This document shows positions 25,373 to 37,626 of a stretch of 64,000 bases of DNA, one piece after another. Where the stretch lies: the NCBI GenBank assembly GCA_023213395.1, contig CM041465.1, forward strand, positions 189,603,741-189,667,740. The letters run 5' to 3'. The translations under genes were made by a program, and so were the position numbers. How positions within the stretch are numbered: the stretch's first letter is position 1; each line of letters begins with the position of its first letter. The stretch comes from Cycas panzhihuaensis (Eukaryota; Cycadophyta). Under the pieces are notes generated by a model. The model made no database searches. It saw only the letters and a program-made list of their open reading frames with translations, and was not told where the DNA came from.

Positions 25373-25950
25373 TGATGAGGGTAGCCTACAAGAAAAAGAT
25401 TCTATCTCAACTATACAAACCTAAAATAGGAAAGATCCAAAGAATAGAGAAAGTCATTTTACTTTGAATTTCATTCAATCTACTTAAAGACAGTCTAAAA
25501 TTACATTTATATAAGTGAAAGTGTAAAGTTTACAAACTTCTAAACCTAACCCTAAAACTCTTCAATTATGTAAAATACTATGTAATTCCATGTTTTTAAG
25601 TTGATTCCTACTAAGAGAAGCTAGACCATTAAGGGTCATTATATAAAAGTGAAAACTAGTCTAAAATTAACTATTATTTTTAGACATATAAAATAAATCT
25701 TAATTTTTAAGTATTTTTAGAGTATTTTGGTAGGTAAATATTGGACCTATGATGGGCCTTTAGCCCTACCCTAAACCATTTTCACCTGTTCTACTCAGAT
25801 AGACCTCCAATTTAGTGTTAGAAGGACTAAATTATGACCACTGAGTCAAAAGTTATGCTTCAATCAATAGACCTTAAATTTTAGAGCAAAATAACTAAAA
25901 AAGTGAAAATTAGATGGAGTTATGATGAAGGTCTAGATTCTCCCACATCA
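25373..25950 (-). repeat. G2 3' LTR (left)
   Basis: Matches 42198-42802 over its length (for example gggcctttrgccctaccct and gttatgatgaaggtctaga); starts TGATGAGGG, ends CACATCA. Confidence 0.88.
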
Positions 25951-25958
25951 TCCTCCCT
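25951..25958 (-). other. G2 polypurine tract
   Basis: The minus strand reads agggagga immediately before the LTR start TGATGTGGGAG. Confidence 0.6.
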
Positions 25959-26149
25959 AGGTTGAAAAGAATTCTTTCCCTATAAATTTTTATAATGAAT
26001 TTCTTGCCACATGTCAAACAACTTTAGTTATCAGGTGTTATCTACTTATGGAAGACCTTTCTACTACACTAGGTACTTGTTATAATTTCCCTATTATGTA
26101 CTCATTATCTTTATATCTAATATCTACTCAATTTCTTCTAGCTTCTTCC

Positions 26150-27150
26150 TTAGCATTTGGGACCCCTAATATACCACATTGACTTCATAATCTATCTATT
26201 TATCTCTTTTATAATATGCATATAGATCTGAAACATTAAGTATAAGAGATATATCAAAGTGTTTAGGAAGATCCACCTCATATGCATTGTCATTAATCCT
26301 TTTTATAATCTGACATGGCCCAACCTTTTTATATTTGAGCTTATTGTAGGTCCCTTAAGGGAATCTATCTTTCCTTAAGTAAACCATTACTAAGTCACCT
26401 TCATCAAATACCTTATATCTACGATCCTATCTATTGCTCCCTTATACTTTTTATTATTATCCTGTAACTTTTTCCTTACCTCCTCATGAACTTGTTATAT
26501 ATTTTTTTACATAAGCTTTTACATCATCACTCATATTTTTCCCAATAGGTATATGTACTAAATCTAGCACACCCTTGGGGTTTCTGCAATACCTAACTTG
26601 AAAAGGTGACTTACCTATTAACCTAATTATAGAATTGTTATATGTAAATTTTGCTTAAGCTAATGCTAAATCCCATTATTTGGGCTTCTCCCTAATAATG
26701 CACCTTAGTAAGTTTCCTAAGCTTCTACTTACCACTTTACTCTATACATTAGCCTGTAGGTGGTAGGCACTACTAAAGTAGAGCTTTTATCCCAACTTCT
26801 TCCATAGAGTCTTCTAAAAATGGCTTAAGAACTTTGTATCCTGATCTGAAGTGATAGTCTTAGAAATGCCATGTAACCTTGTAACCTCGTTAAAGAATAA
26901 ATATGCTATCCTGATAACATCATTTATCTTCTTGTATACAATAAACTGAGGCATTTTTTAAAAGCGATTAATGATAACAAAAATTAAACAATTACCTCTT
27001 TGTGTATATGGTAATCCTAATATGAAGTCAATTCTTAAATCTATCCATGGTCCTTCAAATACTTGTAAGGGTATATATACTAGTATTTTGTGCATGTCCC
27101 TTAGCCATTTGGCGTAACCTATAGTGTGCTACATATCTCGCCACATCACC
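26150..27150 (-). pseudogene. G2 integrase (broken)
   Basis: The minus strand reads FFNEVTRLHGISKTITSDQD then TKFLSHFWKTLWKKLG, the second Asp motif region of gypsy integrase. The third motif region reads QANV*SKVVSRSLGNLLR, where Lys stands in place of the catalytic Glu and a stop precedes it. The C-terminal segment VGPCQIIKRINDNAYEVDLP followed by NVSDLYAY is well preserved. The parent enzyme inserts the cDNA into chromosomes; this copy cannot. Confidence 0.78.
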
Positions 27151-27396
27151 TTTTACTCGAGGCTAAAAATATTTTTCTTCTACTAGGGCTATGGTCTTAT
27201 TTTAGCCAAAATACCCTCCAAGACCTCCACTATATAGCTCTCGTATGATGTTCTCTCTTATGGAGCCCATTAGGATGAACAATTATCTTTTCTTAAATAG
27301 GTAGCCATCCTGTATAAAGTAATCATAATAGGAAGAATTGTGTTCTTCAATTAGAGGATTCTTACAGTCCTTAAAATTTGTTCCAAAGTTAGGGTC

Positions 27397-28500
27397 TCAG
27401 TTATATAAATCCTTAATGGCTTTAAATCTTATCACCTCATTTTCCATTGTGGTTAATAATGCCACTTGACTAGTCAATTCATCATCAACATGATTCCATT
27501 TGCCTAATTTATGCTTTAAAATAATTGTAAATCTTTGGAGATAAGATATCCATTTAGCATGTCTAGCATTTAATTTCCTTTGGGTATTTACATACCTCAA
27601 GGCTTAGTGATCAGTGAATAAGATAAATTCCTTAGGTATGAGGTAATGCCTCCAATGCCCCAAAGCTTGGACAATTGTATAAAATTCCAAGTCATAAGTT
27701 AAATACCTTCTTCTTAGCTCATTAAGCTTCTCAATATAAAATCTTATAGGTCTTTCTTCTTAACTAATCACTGCTCCAATTGTAATATATGAAGAATCAT
27801 AATTGACCTTAAACACCTTTTCAAAGTTTATTAGTACAAGGATTGGTGCCTCATATACCTCTTTATTTAAGAGTTAGAAGTTATTCTCTACTTCCCTAGT
27901 CTATGCCAACTCCTTACCCTTCATACAATCTATTAAAGGTGTAATAATTCCACTAAAGTTTCTAATAAACTTTCTATAGAACAGAGCCAAACCATGAAAA
28001 CTTATTACCTCTGTCATAGTCTTAGGTATTTACCAATCAATACTTGCCCTAATATCCCCCTAACTCCCTTATATAAACTTATATTTCTTTATATTTACAT
28101 ATAACTTCTCTCTCCTTAATACTTCAAGCACCATCCTTAAGTTTATTAAGTGCATCTCCTTAGTCTTACTAAAAATAAGAATGTCATCAAAATACACAAC
28201 TACAAACTTACAAATAAATGGTCGTAACACATTGTTTATCAATCTTATGAACGTACTTGGGCCATTTGACATTTTGAATGGTATGACTAGCCATTCATAT
28301 AATCCATCCCTCGTCTTGGGGGGTCTTCCACTCGTCCTCTTCATAAATTTGAATATGATGATACTCACTCTTGAGATCAATCTTTGTAAAGTAGGAAGCA
28401 CCTACTAAAACATCTATCATATCATTCATACGAGTTATAGGGAATTGATATTTAATAATTATCTTATTAATCGCTCCAGAATCAATACACATTCACCATG
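27397..28500 (-). pseudogene. G2 reverse transcriptase and RNase H
   Basis: Minus-strand frames: 28295-28492 ([36 protein letters not shown]) and 28069-28401 ([30 protein letters not shown]) form the RT with its YFDD catalytic box intact. At 27397-27600 LNARHAKWISYLQRFTIILK and KHKLGKWNHVDDELT mark the end of RNase H. A frameshift and stops lie between. Confidence 0.85.
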
Positions 28501-28929
28501 AGCCATCTTTCTTTGGAGTCACCAATGCTAAAATTGCACAAGGACTCAAGCTTTCTCTAACCATTCCCTTTTACACCAATTTTTTTACTTGTTGATTTAA
28601 CTCCTTATTCTCCATTAGGATTAATTAATAAGCTACTTGGTTTGGTAAAGATGACCTTAAGATTAGGTTGATTTGGTGTTGATTGTCTCTCATCGATGGT
28701 AAGCCATCTGGTAACTCATCTGACATAATGTCACTATACTCCTCTAATAGCCCTGCTACCCCACACGATATCTCTATGTTATCTTTCTCTATCTATCTTA
28801 CCATTAAGGCATAAGAAGTGCTCACCCTTCGTACATGTTTCATAAATTCTTCATTGTCATCTTTATTTTGGGCCAAGTTTATCCTTGGGTAGTCTTTTTA
28901 CCTTTTGAATTGTTCCTTATGGTGGTAAG

Positions 28930-28975
28930 GACATTCAAATGCCTTATGTCTTTCTTCCCCACATCTAAAACAAAC
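28930..28975 (-). pseudogene. G2 gag zinc knuckle
   Basis: The minus strand reads CFRCGEERHKAFEC, an intact C-x2-C-x4-H-x4-C RNA-binding knuckle, upstream of the RT and downstream of the gag core. Confidence 0.75.
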
Positions 28976-29101
28976 AAAAGGTCTACTCCATCCTCTTCCA
29001 TCACCAAAACCTCTAGCTCATTGGGCTCTTGGAAATCTTCCTCCCCTGAGTTAATTCTAAGCTCCTTACCCTCCTTGCATTCCGCTTTGCCTCTTGAATT
29101 C

Positions 29102-29826
29102 TTATCTTTCCATCCTATTAGATGATTCTCCTCTCACATAGGGGATTCCTTCTCTACCTTTATACAAAGGTGATGAACCTCTTCTCATCATAGAGGGCCT
29201 TTGAGTAGTATGTTTATTTTGCTTCTCTTTTGCCTTCAGTTCTGATTGATATATATCTTCCATGCTTTTAACTCTATGCATGCTAATTTCATCTTGAATT
29301 GAAAACTTTAAACCATTTGTATACCTTACAATGACTTGTTCATCTATCTCCTCATGTTCCACATGAATGGAAAGCTTTTAGAACTCATGTATGCAGTCTT
29401 GTACTATCATTTCTTTTTACTTTAAGTTATAGAGCTTTTTAAAGAGGGTTTGAGAATAATCAATCAATAGAAACTTCTCTTTTAACTTCTTGACCATTTA
29501 GGTTAATGTTTAGATCTTTTCTTTGCCTTTATTTACACTCTCCTTTTGCAAGTGATCCCACCAAATAGTTGCATGTCCCTTTAACTTTGTGCATGTAAAC
29601 TTTACCTTCTTTTCTTTGGTCATTATCTTCCATTCAAATATCTTCTTTATGTAATTTAGCTAATCTACTAACTTCTCTTCTCTATGGCATTTAGCTAATC
29701 TACTAACTTCTCTAGTTTTAAACTCTCTTGGCAGTATGGAATGCTAATCTTGATTACATCACTCTTATCTTCAAGTGATTTTAAGAATCTTTCTTCTATT
29801 GTCTATCGTTCTTATGGCTCATCCCC
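29102..29826 (-). pseudogene. G2 gag core
   Basis: The minus frame 29102-29362 reads HEEIDEQVIVRYTNGLKFSI and then DEISMHRVKSMEDIYQSELK, like the C-terminal capsid segment of gypsy gag (..V.R...GL...I......V.....E....A...E). Upstream text to 29826 is frameshifted and joins the Copia insertion point. The N-terminal gag piece is on the other side of the insertion at 41823-42183, so the Copia element split gag. Confidence 0.65.
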
Positions 29827-29830
29827 TTTA

Positions 29831-30475
29831 TGTTGGATATTGTGACAACAATATTTTTGGGCTAAAATTTTCGCATGTTTTCGGTACGGTTTCCCCCCCT
29901 AATCTTTCTTGGGGGGTTCCAAGGGGGGCGAGAGCCCCCTTTGGCTGGGGGGTGTGGGGGTGTGGAATGCCCCCCACTAAGAGGGGGTTCGGGGGCGATA
30001 GCCCCCGACCCGAAAAATTAGCCATGTAAACCATATTAAAATATTAAGATAATCAGGGTGGTTTGATACAAATACCCTAGATTCTAAGATTGAGATTCAT
30101 GCATTGGATGTCCCTCTTATGTAGCCTGATTTAGGGCTTTTCTTATTATGTTGTATGTAATGTAATATACTGTGAAGAGGGTGGCTTCTAGTTGTTATTC
30201 CTGAGAGCACTATGCTATTGAGATGTATTGTTTCTCCATTCTACAATAATAAAGATCGATACCTTTCCTATGTGGATGTTTTCCTAGCATACTGATAGGG
30301 TTTTACCATGTTAGATCGGGTGCATATATGATGTTTGGCTTTCATTTTCATATTATTGTATTATCTCTATTTTTAGAACTTTCATGTAATTTTAAATTTT
30401 GATTTCTGTAACTAGTTGCAAGAATGCAATAGATCTTGGTGGAGGTTAAAGACTTGGGACCTTGTATTCTCAACA
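29831..30475 (+). repeat. C1 5' LTR with G-run cluster
   Basis: Starts TGTTGGATATT and ends TCTCAACA. At 29889-30012 an unusual C/G-rich segment lies in otherwise AT-rich DNA: C7, then G6, G6, G6 and G5 runs at 29911-29960, with hairpin-capable pairs such as ggggggcgagagccccc and gggggcgatagccccc. Confidence 0.92.
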
Positions 30476-30477
30476 AG

Positions 30478-30489
30478 TGGTATTAGAGC
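30478..30489 (+). promoter_or_regulatory. C1 primer-binding site
   Basis: TGGTATTAGAGC two bases after the LTR; initiator-Met type. Confidence 0.8.
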
Positions 30490-30547
30490 CACTTTTCTTT
30501 TTTGTAGCGAGTTTGTGAAGGTTTTTGTGTAAGCTTTTCTACACTAA

Positions 30548-31330
30548 ATGGTGAGATTAGCAAGTGCAAAGTTTGAGGTGGAGAAATTAAATGGCAAGAA
30601 CAACTTCGAGTTGTGGAAGCTAAAAGTGCATGGTATTCTTGTAGAGTAGGATTTATACAAAGCCCTTATAGGCAAATCGAAGAAACCCATAGGGATGGAT
30701 GATGATGAATGGGATGATTTAGATAAAAAGGCACTTAGCATAATATGATTGTGATTAGCAGATGAAGTCTTATTGAACATCACAGGGGAGAAGACAGTAG
30801 CAGAATTATGGACCCGGTTGGAAGGCATGTATATTACCAAATCAATAATGAATTGAATCTACGTGAAGAGACAATTATACTCATTACAGATGAAGGAAGG
30901 TACAAAAATTATTGACCATTTAAATATTTTCAATGCTCTTATTTATCAGTTGACTAATATCAATGTTAAAATTGAGGATGAGGACAAGGATATTACCTTG
31001 TTATACTCATTACCCGAATCCTAGGATAATATTGTCACCTCAATTAGATTTAGCACTACAGATGTATTGGATTATGATTCTGTTGTGAGTACTTTTCTAA
31101 TGGAAGAAGTGTAGAGGAATTCTAGTCTTGAAACCTCCATATTAGAAGCTATGACGGTAAGGGGTAGAATGATTGAGAGAGGAAAAAACTCTAGGGATAC
31201 ATTGAGGTCCAAGTCAAAGAGCAAAAAGAGTAAGCTCAGATGTTGGCACTGTAATAAGACTGGTCACCTCAAGAAGGATTGCTACAAAAGGAAGGAGTTC
31301 CAGAAATAGGAAGATCCTGCCAAGGAGATG
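30548..31330 (+). pseudogene. C1 gag (broken)
   Basis: MVRLASAKFEVEKLNGKNNF then ELWKLKVHGILVE starts a Copia gag. The UBN2-like middle (AELWTRLEGMYITKS; RQLYSLQMKEGTKIIDHL) and the zinc knuckle CWHCNKTGHLKKDC (about 31240-31281) are readable in one frame. In-frame stops include TGA where the family usually has Arg (CGA) and TAG where Gln or Trp is expected. Gag packages element RNA. Confidence 0.85.
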
Positions 31331-31354
31331 AATCAGGTGGAGTCAAATTAAGGT

Positions 31355-31770
31355 ATGGATGATAATGTCTTGGTTGCTTGTAATGTTTCTCATTATCACC
31401 ATGACTGGTTATTAGATTCAGGTGCTTCGCACCACATGTGTCCACATAAGAGTTGGTTCTCATCATACCAATCTCTTCATAGTGGTGATGTGCTTATGGG
31501 GAATGAAGTTTCTTGTAAGACAGTGGGCATTAGTAGCATTGGAATTAAGATGTTTGATGGGGTAGTGAGAACATTAACTGAGGTTAGACATGTACCTGAT
31601 CTGAAAAGGAATTTAATTTCCTTAGGTGAACTAGATTCAGGTGGTTATAAGCATACAGGTCATGAAGGAGTCCTAAAGGTGTCAAAGGGCGCCTTGGTTG
31701 TTATGAAAGCCTTAAAGAAAGGAAATCTTTACATTTTAGTAGGAAGTACAGATGTCAGCCAAGTAGCTAC
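31355..31770 (+). pseudogene. C1 protease, truncated by C2
   Basis: HHDWLLDSGASHHMCPHK shows the Asp-Ser-Gly catalytic triplet of a retropepsin at about 31415-31423, followed by the typical Copia text (VRHVPDLKRNLISLGELDSG, LYILVGST). The frame runs straight into the C2 insertion at 31771 and resumes at 38426, so C2 landed in a protease-integrase linker. Confidence 0.85.
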
Positions 31771-31993
31771 TGTTAGAAAAGTAACTTGTAATGCACATTT
31801 ATAGTAGTCGTCTTATAAGCTTCATATATTTACAATAATATTTGTGGTCGGCTTATGTTATATTCATGAATTTATGAGTATTTAAACACTTTGTATGTTG
31901 TATTTTTATTCAATTGGAAGGTGAAAGGTATCTCACGATACCGTTTGGAATCCTGGAGTCTTTCATCGATTGATTGTTTTACAGATTTCTACA
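31771..31993 (+). repeat. C2 5' LTR
   Basis: Starts TGTTAGAAAAGTAAC, ends TTTCTACA; pairs with 38198-38420. Confidence 0.95.
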
Positions 31994-32005
31994 TGGTATC
32001 AGAGT
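31994..32005 (+). promoter_or_regulatory. C2 primer-binding site
   Basis: TGGTATCAGAGT directly follows the LTR without spacer; initiator-Met type. Confidence 0.85.
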
Positions 32006-34088
32006 AAGGTTCGAAGAATTCTTCCATCTGCAGTGACACATTCGTAATTTTGATCGAGTACAGTCAATACTACCATCGCCTCTTGCTTCTGCCCAATAAG
32101 GTATTTTACTTTTTCATAGTTGATTTCATCCTGTATCTTCCTTATGTTGATTTATTTGCAACCTGTGCAATAGTAATATTGACTTATCTATTTCCTTTAT
32201 GGTCTAATAAGTCTAAGCTTGAATGATCTTTCTTCTCCATCAATTGGATTGATTTTCTGGCTCTTGCCTCTATTTATCTATGTATGCACCCTTTTATTCA
32301 ATCCGTCAATCTGTCCATTTGTAATTATTGCATCTTTATGTGTTCTATCTACATAAGATTGTGGTCGCACTTCATCTAGGTCTACTTTAATAATCACCAT
32401 TCTGCTTAGCTGTTTATCGCCTATCGCCTGTGTAGTGTGACTTTCTCCTTTCCACATACGGTTCAATATATATCATATTGGCCTGTGTGTAAAATACATC
32501 TCCATCTATGCACGTTGTATGGTTCGTACATCAGCCTTGCATTAAGGTTTGCCGTGTCTACAGAACCTCCGTCAATCCATTATTGCTATACATGGCAACC
32601 AGATCACGCTGCTTGGCCAACCATTTTTGAAGAAAATTATCCCTTTTGTTATTGATCCTATACCTACCCTAGCCTGCAACCCTACTACTTATTGCTTGTG
32701 AAGAATTCTCTGGTGCTGTGTCCACATTGGCTCCATTATGCCCTAAAATGTGTTGCTTATCGTCGATTGCGTGATGCTTGTTTTTTGCACTTTGAACGAT
32801 TTTGTTGATCACTTGTGTATATGTCATGAACTCATAGCTTGTGATCATCCTGTGATATTTATGTCATGATTTTGATCATTATTCACCAATTTTGGATCTC
32901 TAAAGTTATGGCCACGCACTAACAACTAAAGATTATAACTGTCAAACGCACACTCCTTACTATGGAATCACAATCCCAACCTTGCCATGGCCAAATCTAT
33001 TAAAAATCACCACGCATAGTACATTTCTACATTAAGGATTCCATATGAAGGGGAATGCTTGCCTTTTTAATATCTTCTTTCTCTTTTTTTTAATAATTCC
33101 ACTCTTTTATCAAGCAATTTCGAGCGTTTCTTTCAGTCATATCCTCAGAGCTCTAGCCTCTGTACAGAATTCGAGCATTTCTTTCAGCCATATCCTCAGA
33201 GCTCTAGCTTCTATACACAATTCGATACGGTGCTCCGTCAATTTTAAGTCTTCTTTTATAAAAGAAACTTTCAGTCTTCTATATGTAATTACCTTTTCCA
33301 ACAATCCAATATTGTCATTAACCAAATCCACTAATCATTTCTTATATCTGTCATAATCCATCAATTGCTCTTTAATTTTCTGCGTTAAGGACCATTTCTA
33401 CCTTGCGTATAATTGCATGTCCGTACGATATCACTACGCTCAATCTATTTTTTGCTGCGCGATATATTTTGCATTTTGCTATTAAAATTAGAGACTGTAG
33501 TTTTCATACGTAATTAATCTTTATTTTTCAATTGTAGTTCACTAAATACATAAATTACTTCTTTTGGCATTTGTTTAATCAAAGTTGCACTGCCCTGGAT
33601 TCACCTACCATCATATTAACGCAATCCATTGATATATTTATAATTCACCCATGCTGATTATATAGCCGTCATTTTTAATTAATCATCACTTGTGAATTCA
33701 CCATAGCCTTTTCATAATACAGTTTCGTATTCTAACCTCATAAATTTCTTCTGGTTGACTATTTTCATCATCGCCATTCTTTCTTGATTAAACATTTGAA
33801 CTATTCTAAAGTCCACTTTTCATTGAGTTTGATTTATTTCAAATTGTCTCACTTAACATGGTTCAAGATCATTAGTAATTGGTTGTCTTAAGCATTTTCT
33901 TTATAATATTTCATTTAATTGAGAATTTTATTTGGTGGATATTGTTAATCCCATATGTGTTTTTGAAATCTAGTATGAGTCTTTTTGAAATTTATCTTAG
34001 TGATTGAAATTGTGTTCCAAACCATCTATAATATTTTCTCTTTAGTAAGGTTATTATCCACCTTATTAGAGCCTAGGAAGCAGAGACA
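32006..34088 (+). other. C2 untranslated leader
   Basis: A 2.1-kb stretch between primer site and gag with no recognisable coding sequence; short frames are not convincing. It holds a 51-bp tandem duplication (33119-33220). Confidence 0.7.
33119..33220 (+). repeat. 51-bp tandem duplication in C2 leader
   Basis: Two units starting ttcgagcrtttctttcag at 33119 and 33170, and a partial third start (ttcga) at 33221. Units differ at a handful of bases. Confidence 0.9.
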
Positions 34089-35393
34089 ATGGCAGCATTT
34101 CAGATTGGTCAATCTCTACTAAAATTCAATGGATCTAATTATCTTCCATGGTCAAGACAAATTCAAGTTGTTTTACAATCAAAAGGTTTATGGAATATTA
34201 TTTCTTGGGGCCTCACTTTACCTCAACCAACTTCGCCTAATACAAAATTGACATCTGATCAAGAGTTAGAAAAGGAAGAACTTTTAAGGAAGGATAGTGA
34301 CGCACTCTCACTCATATATATGTCTGTAGATGGGCAAATATTCCCTCGCATATATGGTGCCTCTACCTCCCATAAAGCATGGAATATTTTAAGGACTGGC
34401 TATGAAGGGGCTATACCTCAAAGACTTCATAATCTAAGATTAAACTACGAGAATTTGAGGATGATGCCCACAGATTCAATTAATGAATTCATCACTAAGA
34501 TACAAGATCTTGTTAATCAAATGGTATATTTAGGAGAACAAATTTCTGAACAAAGAATGGTCAAAAAAATATTGAGAAGTGTAATTGAAATCAATAAATT
34601 TGAAAATATTGCGACTACCATTGAAGTTACCAAGGACTTGTCTACCTTGAAGGTTGATCAATTATTGTCTATATTACTCAATGTGGAAGAGAAACGTAAA
34701 AGCAAGGCTATAAATGAAGATTTAGAACAAGTCTTTGCATCAACTTCTAACTTAAGGGAGAGGGCTAAACAAAACCTAGAGTTGAATCAATCACAAGAAG
34801 CAAATGTACAACAAAATTATCAGTTCTCAAGAGGAAGATCAAGAGGATCCAATCAAGGAAGAAGCTGGAATTCGTCAGGTACAAATCGAGGAAGAGGATG
34901 GAATCCTACAGGGCCAAGTCAATCACAAGGCTGGAACTCTACAGGATCAAATTGGAATTCTTCACTTATAGGTAGAGGTGTGTCTCAAGGAAGAGGCAGA
35001 GGTTATGGTCCTCAATGCTACCGATGTAGGAGATTTGGTCATTTGGATAGAAACTGTTACTCAGCAAACATAATTACAGATACTCAAGATAATTCTTCTA
35101 AAGGTGAGAGTTTATTCTATACTAGTTTAATGGCAAATTTCTTAACAAATGATGAATGGTTTATTGACTCCAAATACTCAACACATATGACTTACAACAC
35201 TGGTTGTTTTTCAAAAATTGATAAGGATCAGAAAGGGAATGTTATATTTGGAGATGACAATACACAAGAAGTTCAAGGAAGGGGAACTGTCTCCATTAAA
35301 ACAGATGGTGGAGAAAACAAGGATATTCACAATGTTTTACTTATTCTAGGATTAAAGAAAAATCTATTGCTAGTTGGCCAAATGATGGAATAA
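34089..35393 (+). pseudogene. C2 gag-protease ORF (434 aa)
   Basis: The longest open frame of the window. The N-terminus has the Copia gag pattern (LKFNGSNYLPWSRQIQVVL), then a UBN2-like core to about residue 200, an RG/NS-rich linker (about 245-305), and the zinc knuckle CYRCRRFGHLDRNC at about 309-322. The protease start WFIDSKYSTHMT follows at about 356, where the Gly of the usual Asp-Ser-Gly is Lys. It ends at a TAA in the GQMME* segment rather than continuing into integrase. Gag part could still be translated; the protease is very likely dead. Confidence 0.88.
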
Positions 35394-35455
35394 AAATACA
35401 GGTTAGTATTTGATGATGGTGAATGTAAGATCTATGATAAGAAAAAAAAAAATCT

Positions 35456-36385
35456 TTGGTTGCTAAAGGAAAAATGACTAAAGATAGATTGTTCAAATTA
35501 GCTCTATGTCCTCAAAATGTTGCTTTGAATATGTTAGTTAATAATGATAGTATTCTATGGCATCTTCATTATGGACATTTAAACTATGGTAACCTTATCA
35601 ACCTGAGAAAGAAAGGAATGGTTAGTGGTCTTACTTTTATTCAAGGTAACAATGATGTATGTGAAGGATGTGTTTTTGGAAAACATCATAGAAATAGTTT
35701 TCTTGAATCCAGTTTTCAATCTCAAGCTCCATTGGAATTAGTTCATGTTGATTTATGTGGGCCCATGAAGAATGTGTCGCATGGAAAATAAAGATACTTC
35801 ATGATTTTGGTTGACGATTTCACAAGAAAGATTTGGGTTTACTTCCTTAAAGAAAAATTAGAAACATTCTTAAAATTTATAGAGTTCAAAGCTATGTCTG
35901 AAAGACAAAGTGGATTCAAAATAAAAATTCTTCGTTCAGATAATGGGGGAGAATTTATCTCCAATGACTTTAAAGATTTTTACAGCAAAGTTGGAATAAG
36001 GAGACAACTTACAACTCCTTATACTCCCCAGCAAAATGGTGTAGTTGAAAGAAAAATAAGGACTATTACAGAAATGGCAAGATGTACGCTAAAAGGAAAA
36101 AGGTTAAATGACTCCTTTTGGGGTGAAGCAATAAATATTATCGTATATCTATTGAATAGAAGTCCAACCAAGGCATTGAAGGATATGACTCCAGAGGAAG
36201 CATGGATAGGTAAGAGGCCTGATGGAAGCAATTTAAGAGTGTTTGGTTGTGTTGCTTATGCCCATATTCCTAATCAGAAAAGAACAAAATTGGAAAGCAA
36301 AAGCATTAACTGTATCTTTATAGGCTATTCAGGTGAGCAAAAGGCCTATAAACTTTATGATCCAATTGTAAAGGTTTTTTTGTGA
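35456..36385 (+). pseudogene. C2 integrase (broken once)
   Basis: The frame contains the pre-integrase HHCC zinc site (LWHLHYGHLN...CEGCVFGKHH). The catalytic core follows, with VHVDLCGP (Asp), RSDNGGEF (Asp) and QQNGVVERKIRTI (Glu), all three catalytic residues present. One TAA at about 35789-35791, after NVSHGK, interrupts it. The frame ends at a T run (36375-36381) where the next segment continues in another frame. Confidence 0.9.
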
Positions 36386-36639
36386 GTAGAGATGTTATCT
36401 TTGATGAGCATGGTGAATATAAGGATGAAGGTAACAAAGGTAAGGAAATTTTGATTGAGATTGGTACCTCAGAAAGAAAGACAAATATAAATTCGATTGA
36501 AGACACAAGCTCAAATCAACAATAAGGGTAGAATCCAAAATGACTTACAATAAGTCATAATCCTAAAAATATTCTAGATAGTGACTTTAATAAAAGATTC
36601 ACGAGATCACAAGCTAAGGTGAACTATGCCTCAATGTCT

Positions 36640-37626
36640 CAAGTGATGCAAAAAGATGAACCTTAAACTTTTGAGGAAGCTACAAAAAGTAATGAATGGA
36701 GTCAAGCAATGGAAGCAGAACTCGATGCCATAAATTGAAATAAAACATGGGATTTGGTTGAATTACCACCAAGTAAGAATGTCATTGGAACCAAATAGAT
36801 ATATAAGACTAAGTACAAATCTGATGGTACTATTGACAAATATAAGGCAAGACTAGTTGCAAAGGTATATGCTCAACAAGAAGGTATAGATTATGAAGAA
36901 ACTTTTGCTCTAGTTACTAAGATGACTACTATTAGGTGCATCTTATTCCTTACTACTCATCTTGGTTGGAAGGTCTATCAGATGGATGTAAAATCAACCT
37001 TTCTCAATGGTTATGTTGATGAAGAAATCTATGTCTCTCAACCTCAAGGTTTTGAAGTTAAGGGACATGAACACTTAGTGTGTAAACTCAAAAAGGCTCT
37101 ATATGGACTAAAACAAGCACCAAGAGCTTGGTATGCAAGGATTGATAAATATCTTCAGGATAAAGGTTTTCAAAGAAGTAATTCAAATTTAAATCTTTAC
37201 ATAAAGACTGCCAAGGATTCTATTATGATAGTGGCAGTGTATGTTGATTATTTAATTTACACTGGTAACAATGATGAGTTACTTCAAAAATTCAAAAGAG
37301 ATATGAATTCTGAATTTGAGATGACAAACTTAGGACAATTACATTATTTTCTTGGAATTGAAGTATGGCAGGATAACAGTGGAATATATATATCTCAAAG
37401 CAAATATACTATGGATATCCTAAGAAAATTCAACATGAACTATTGTAATTCCTGTGCCACTCCTGTTAAAGCTGGATTAAAGCTAAGTAAGCATGAAGAA
37501 TCCACATCAGTTGATCCCACTCTATATCGTCAGCTAATTGGAAACCTCATGTACCTTACTAATACAAGACCAGACATAACATATGCTATCAACCTAACTT
37601 CAAGGTTCATGGCAAATCCTAAGTAG
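36640..37626 (+). pseudogene. C2 reverse transcriptase with altered active site
   Basis: Conserved Copia RT text: YKARLVAK-like region near 36840, QMDVKSTFLNGYVDEEIYVS, CKLKKALYGLKQAPRAWYAR, LGQLHYFLGIEV. The catalytic box reads YVDY (about 37241-37252) instead of YVDD, so the second metal-binding Asp is Tyr and polymerase activity should be lost. The frame ends with a TAG after FMANPK, where the chain otherwise continues into EHWNAAKRILRY. Confidence 0.9.
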
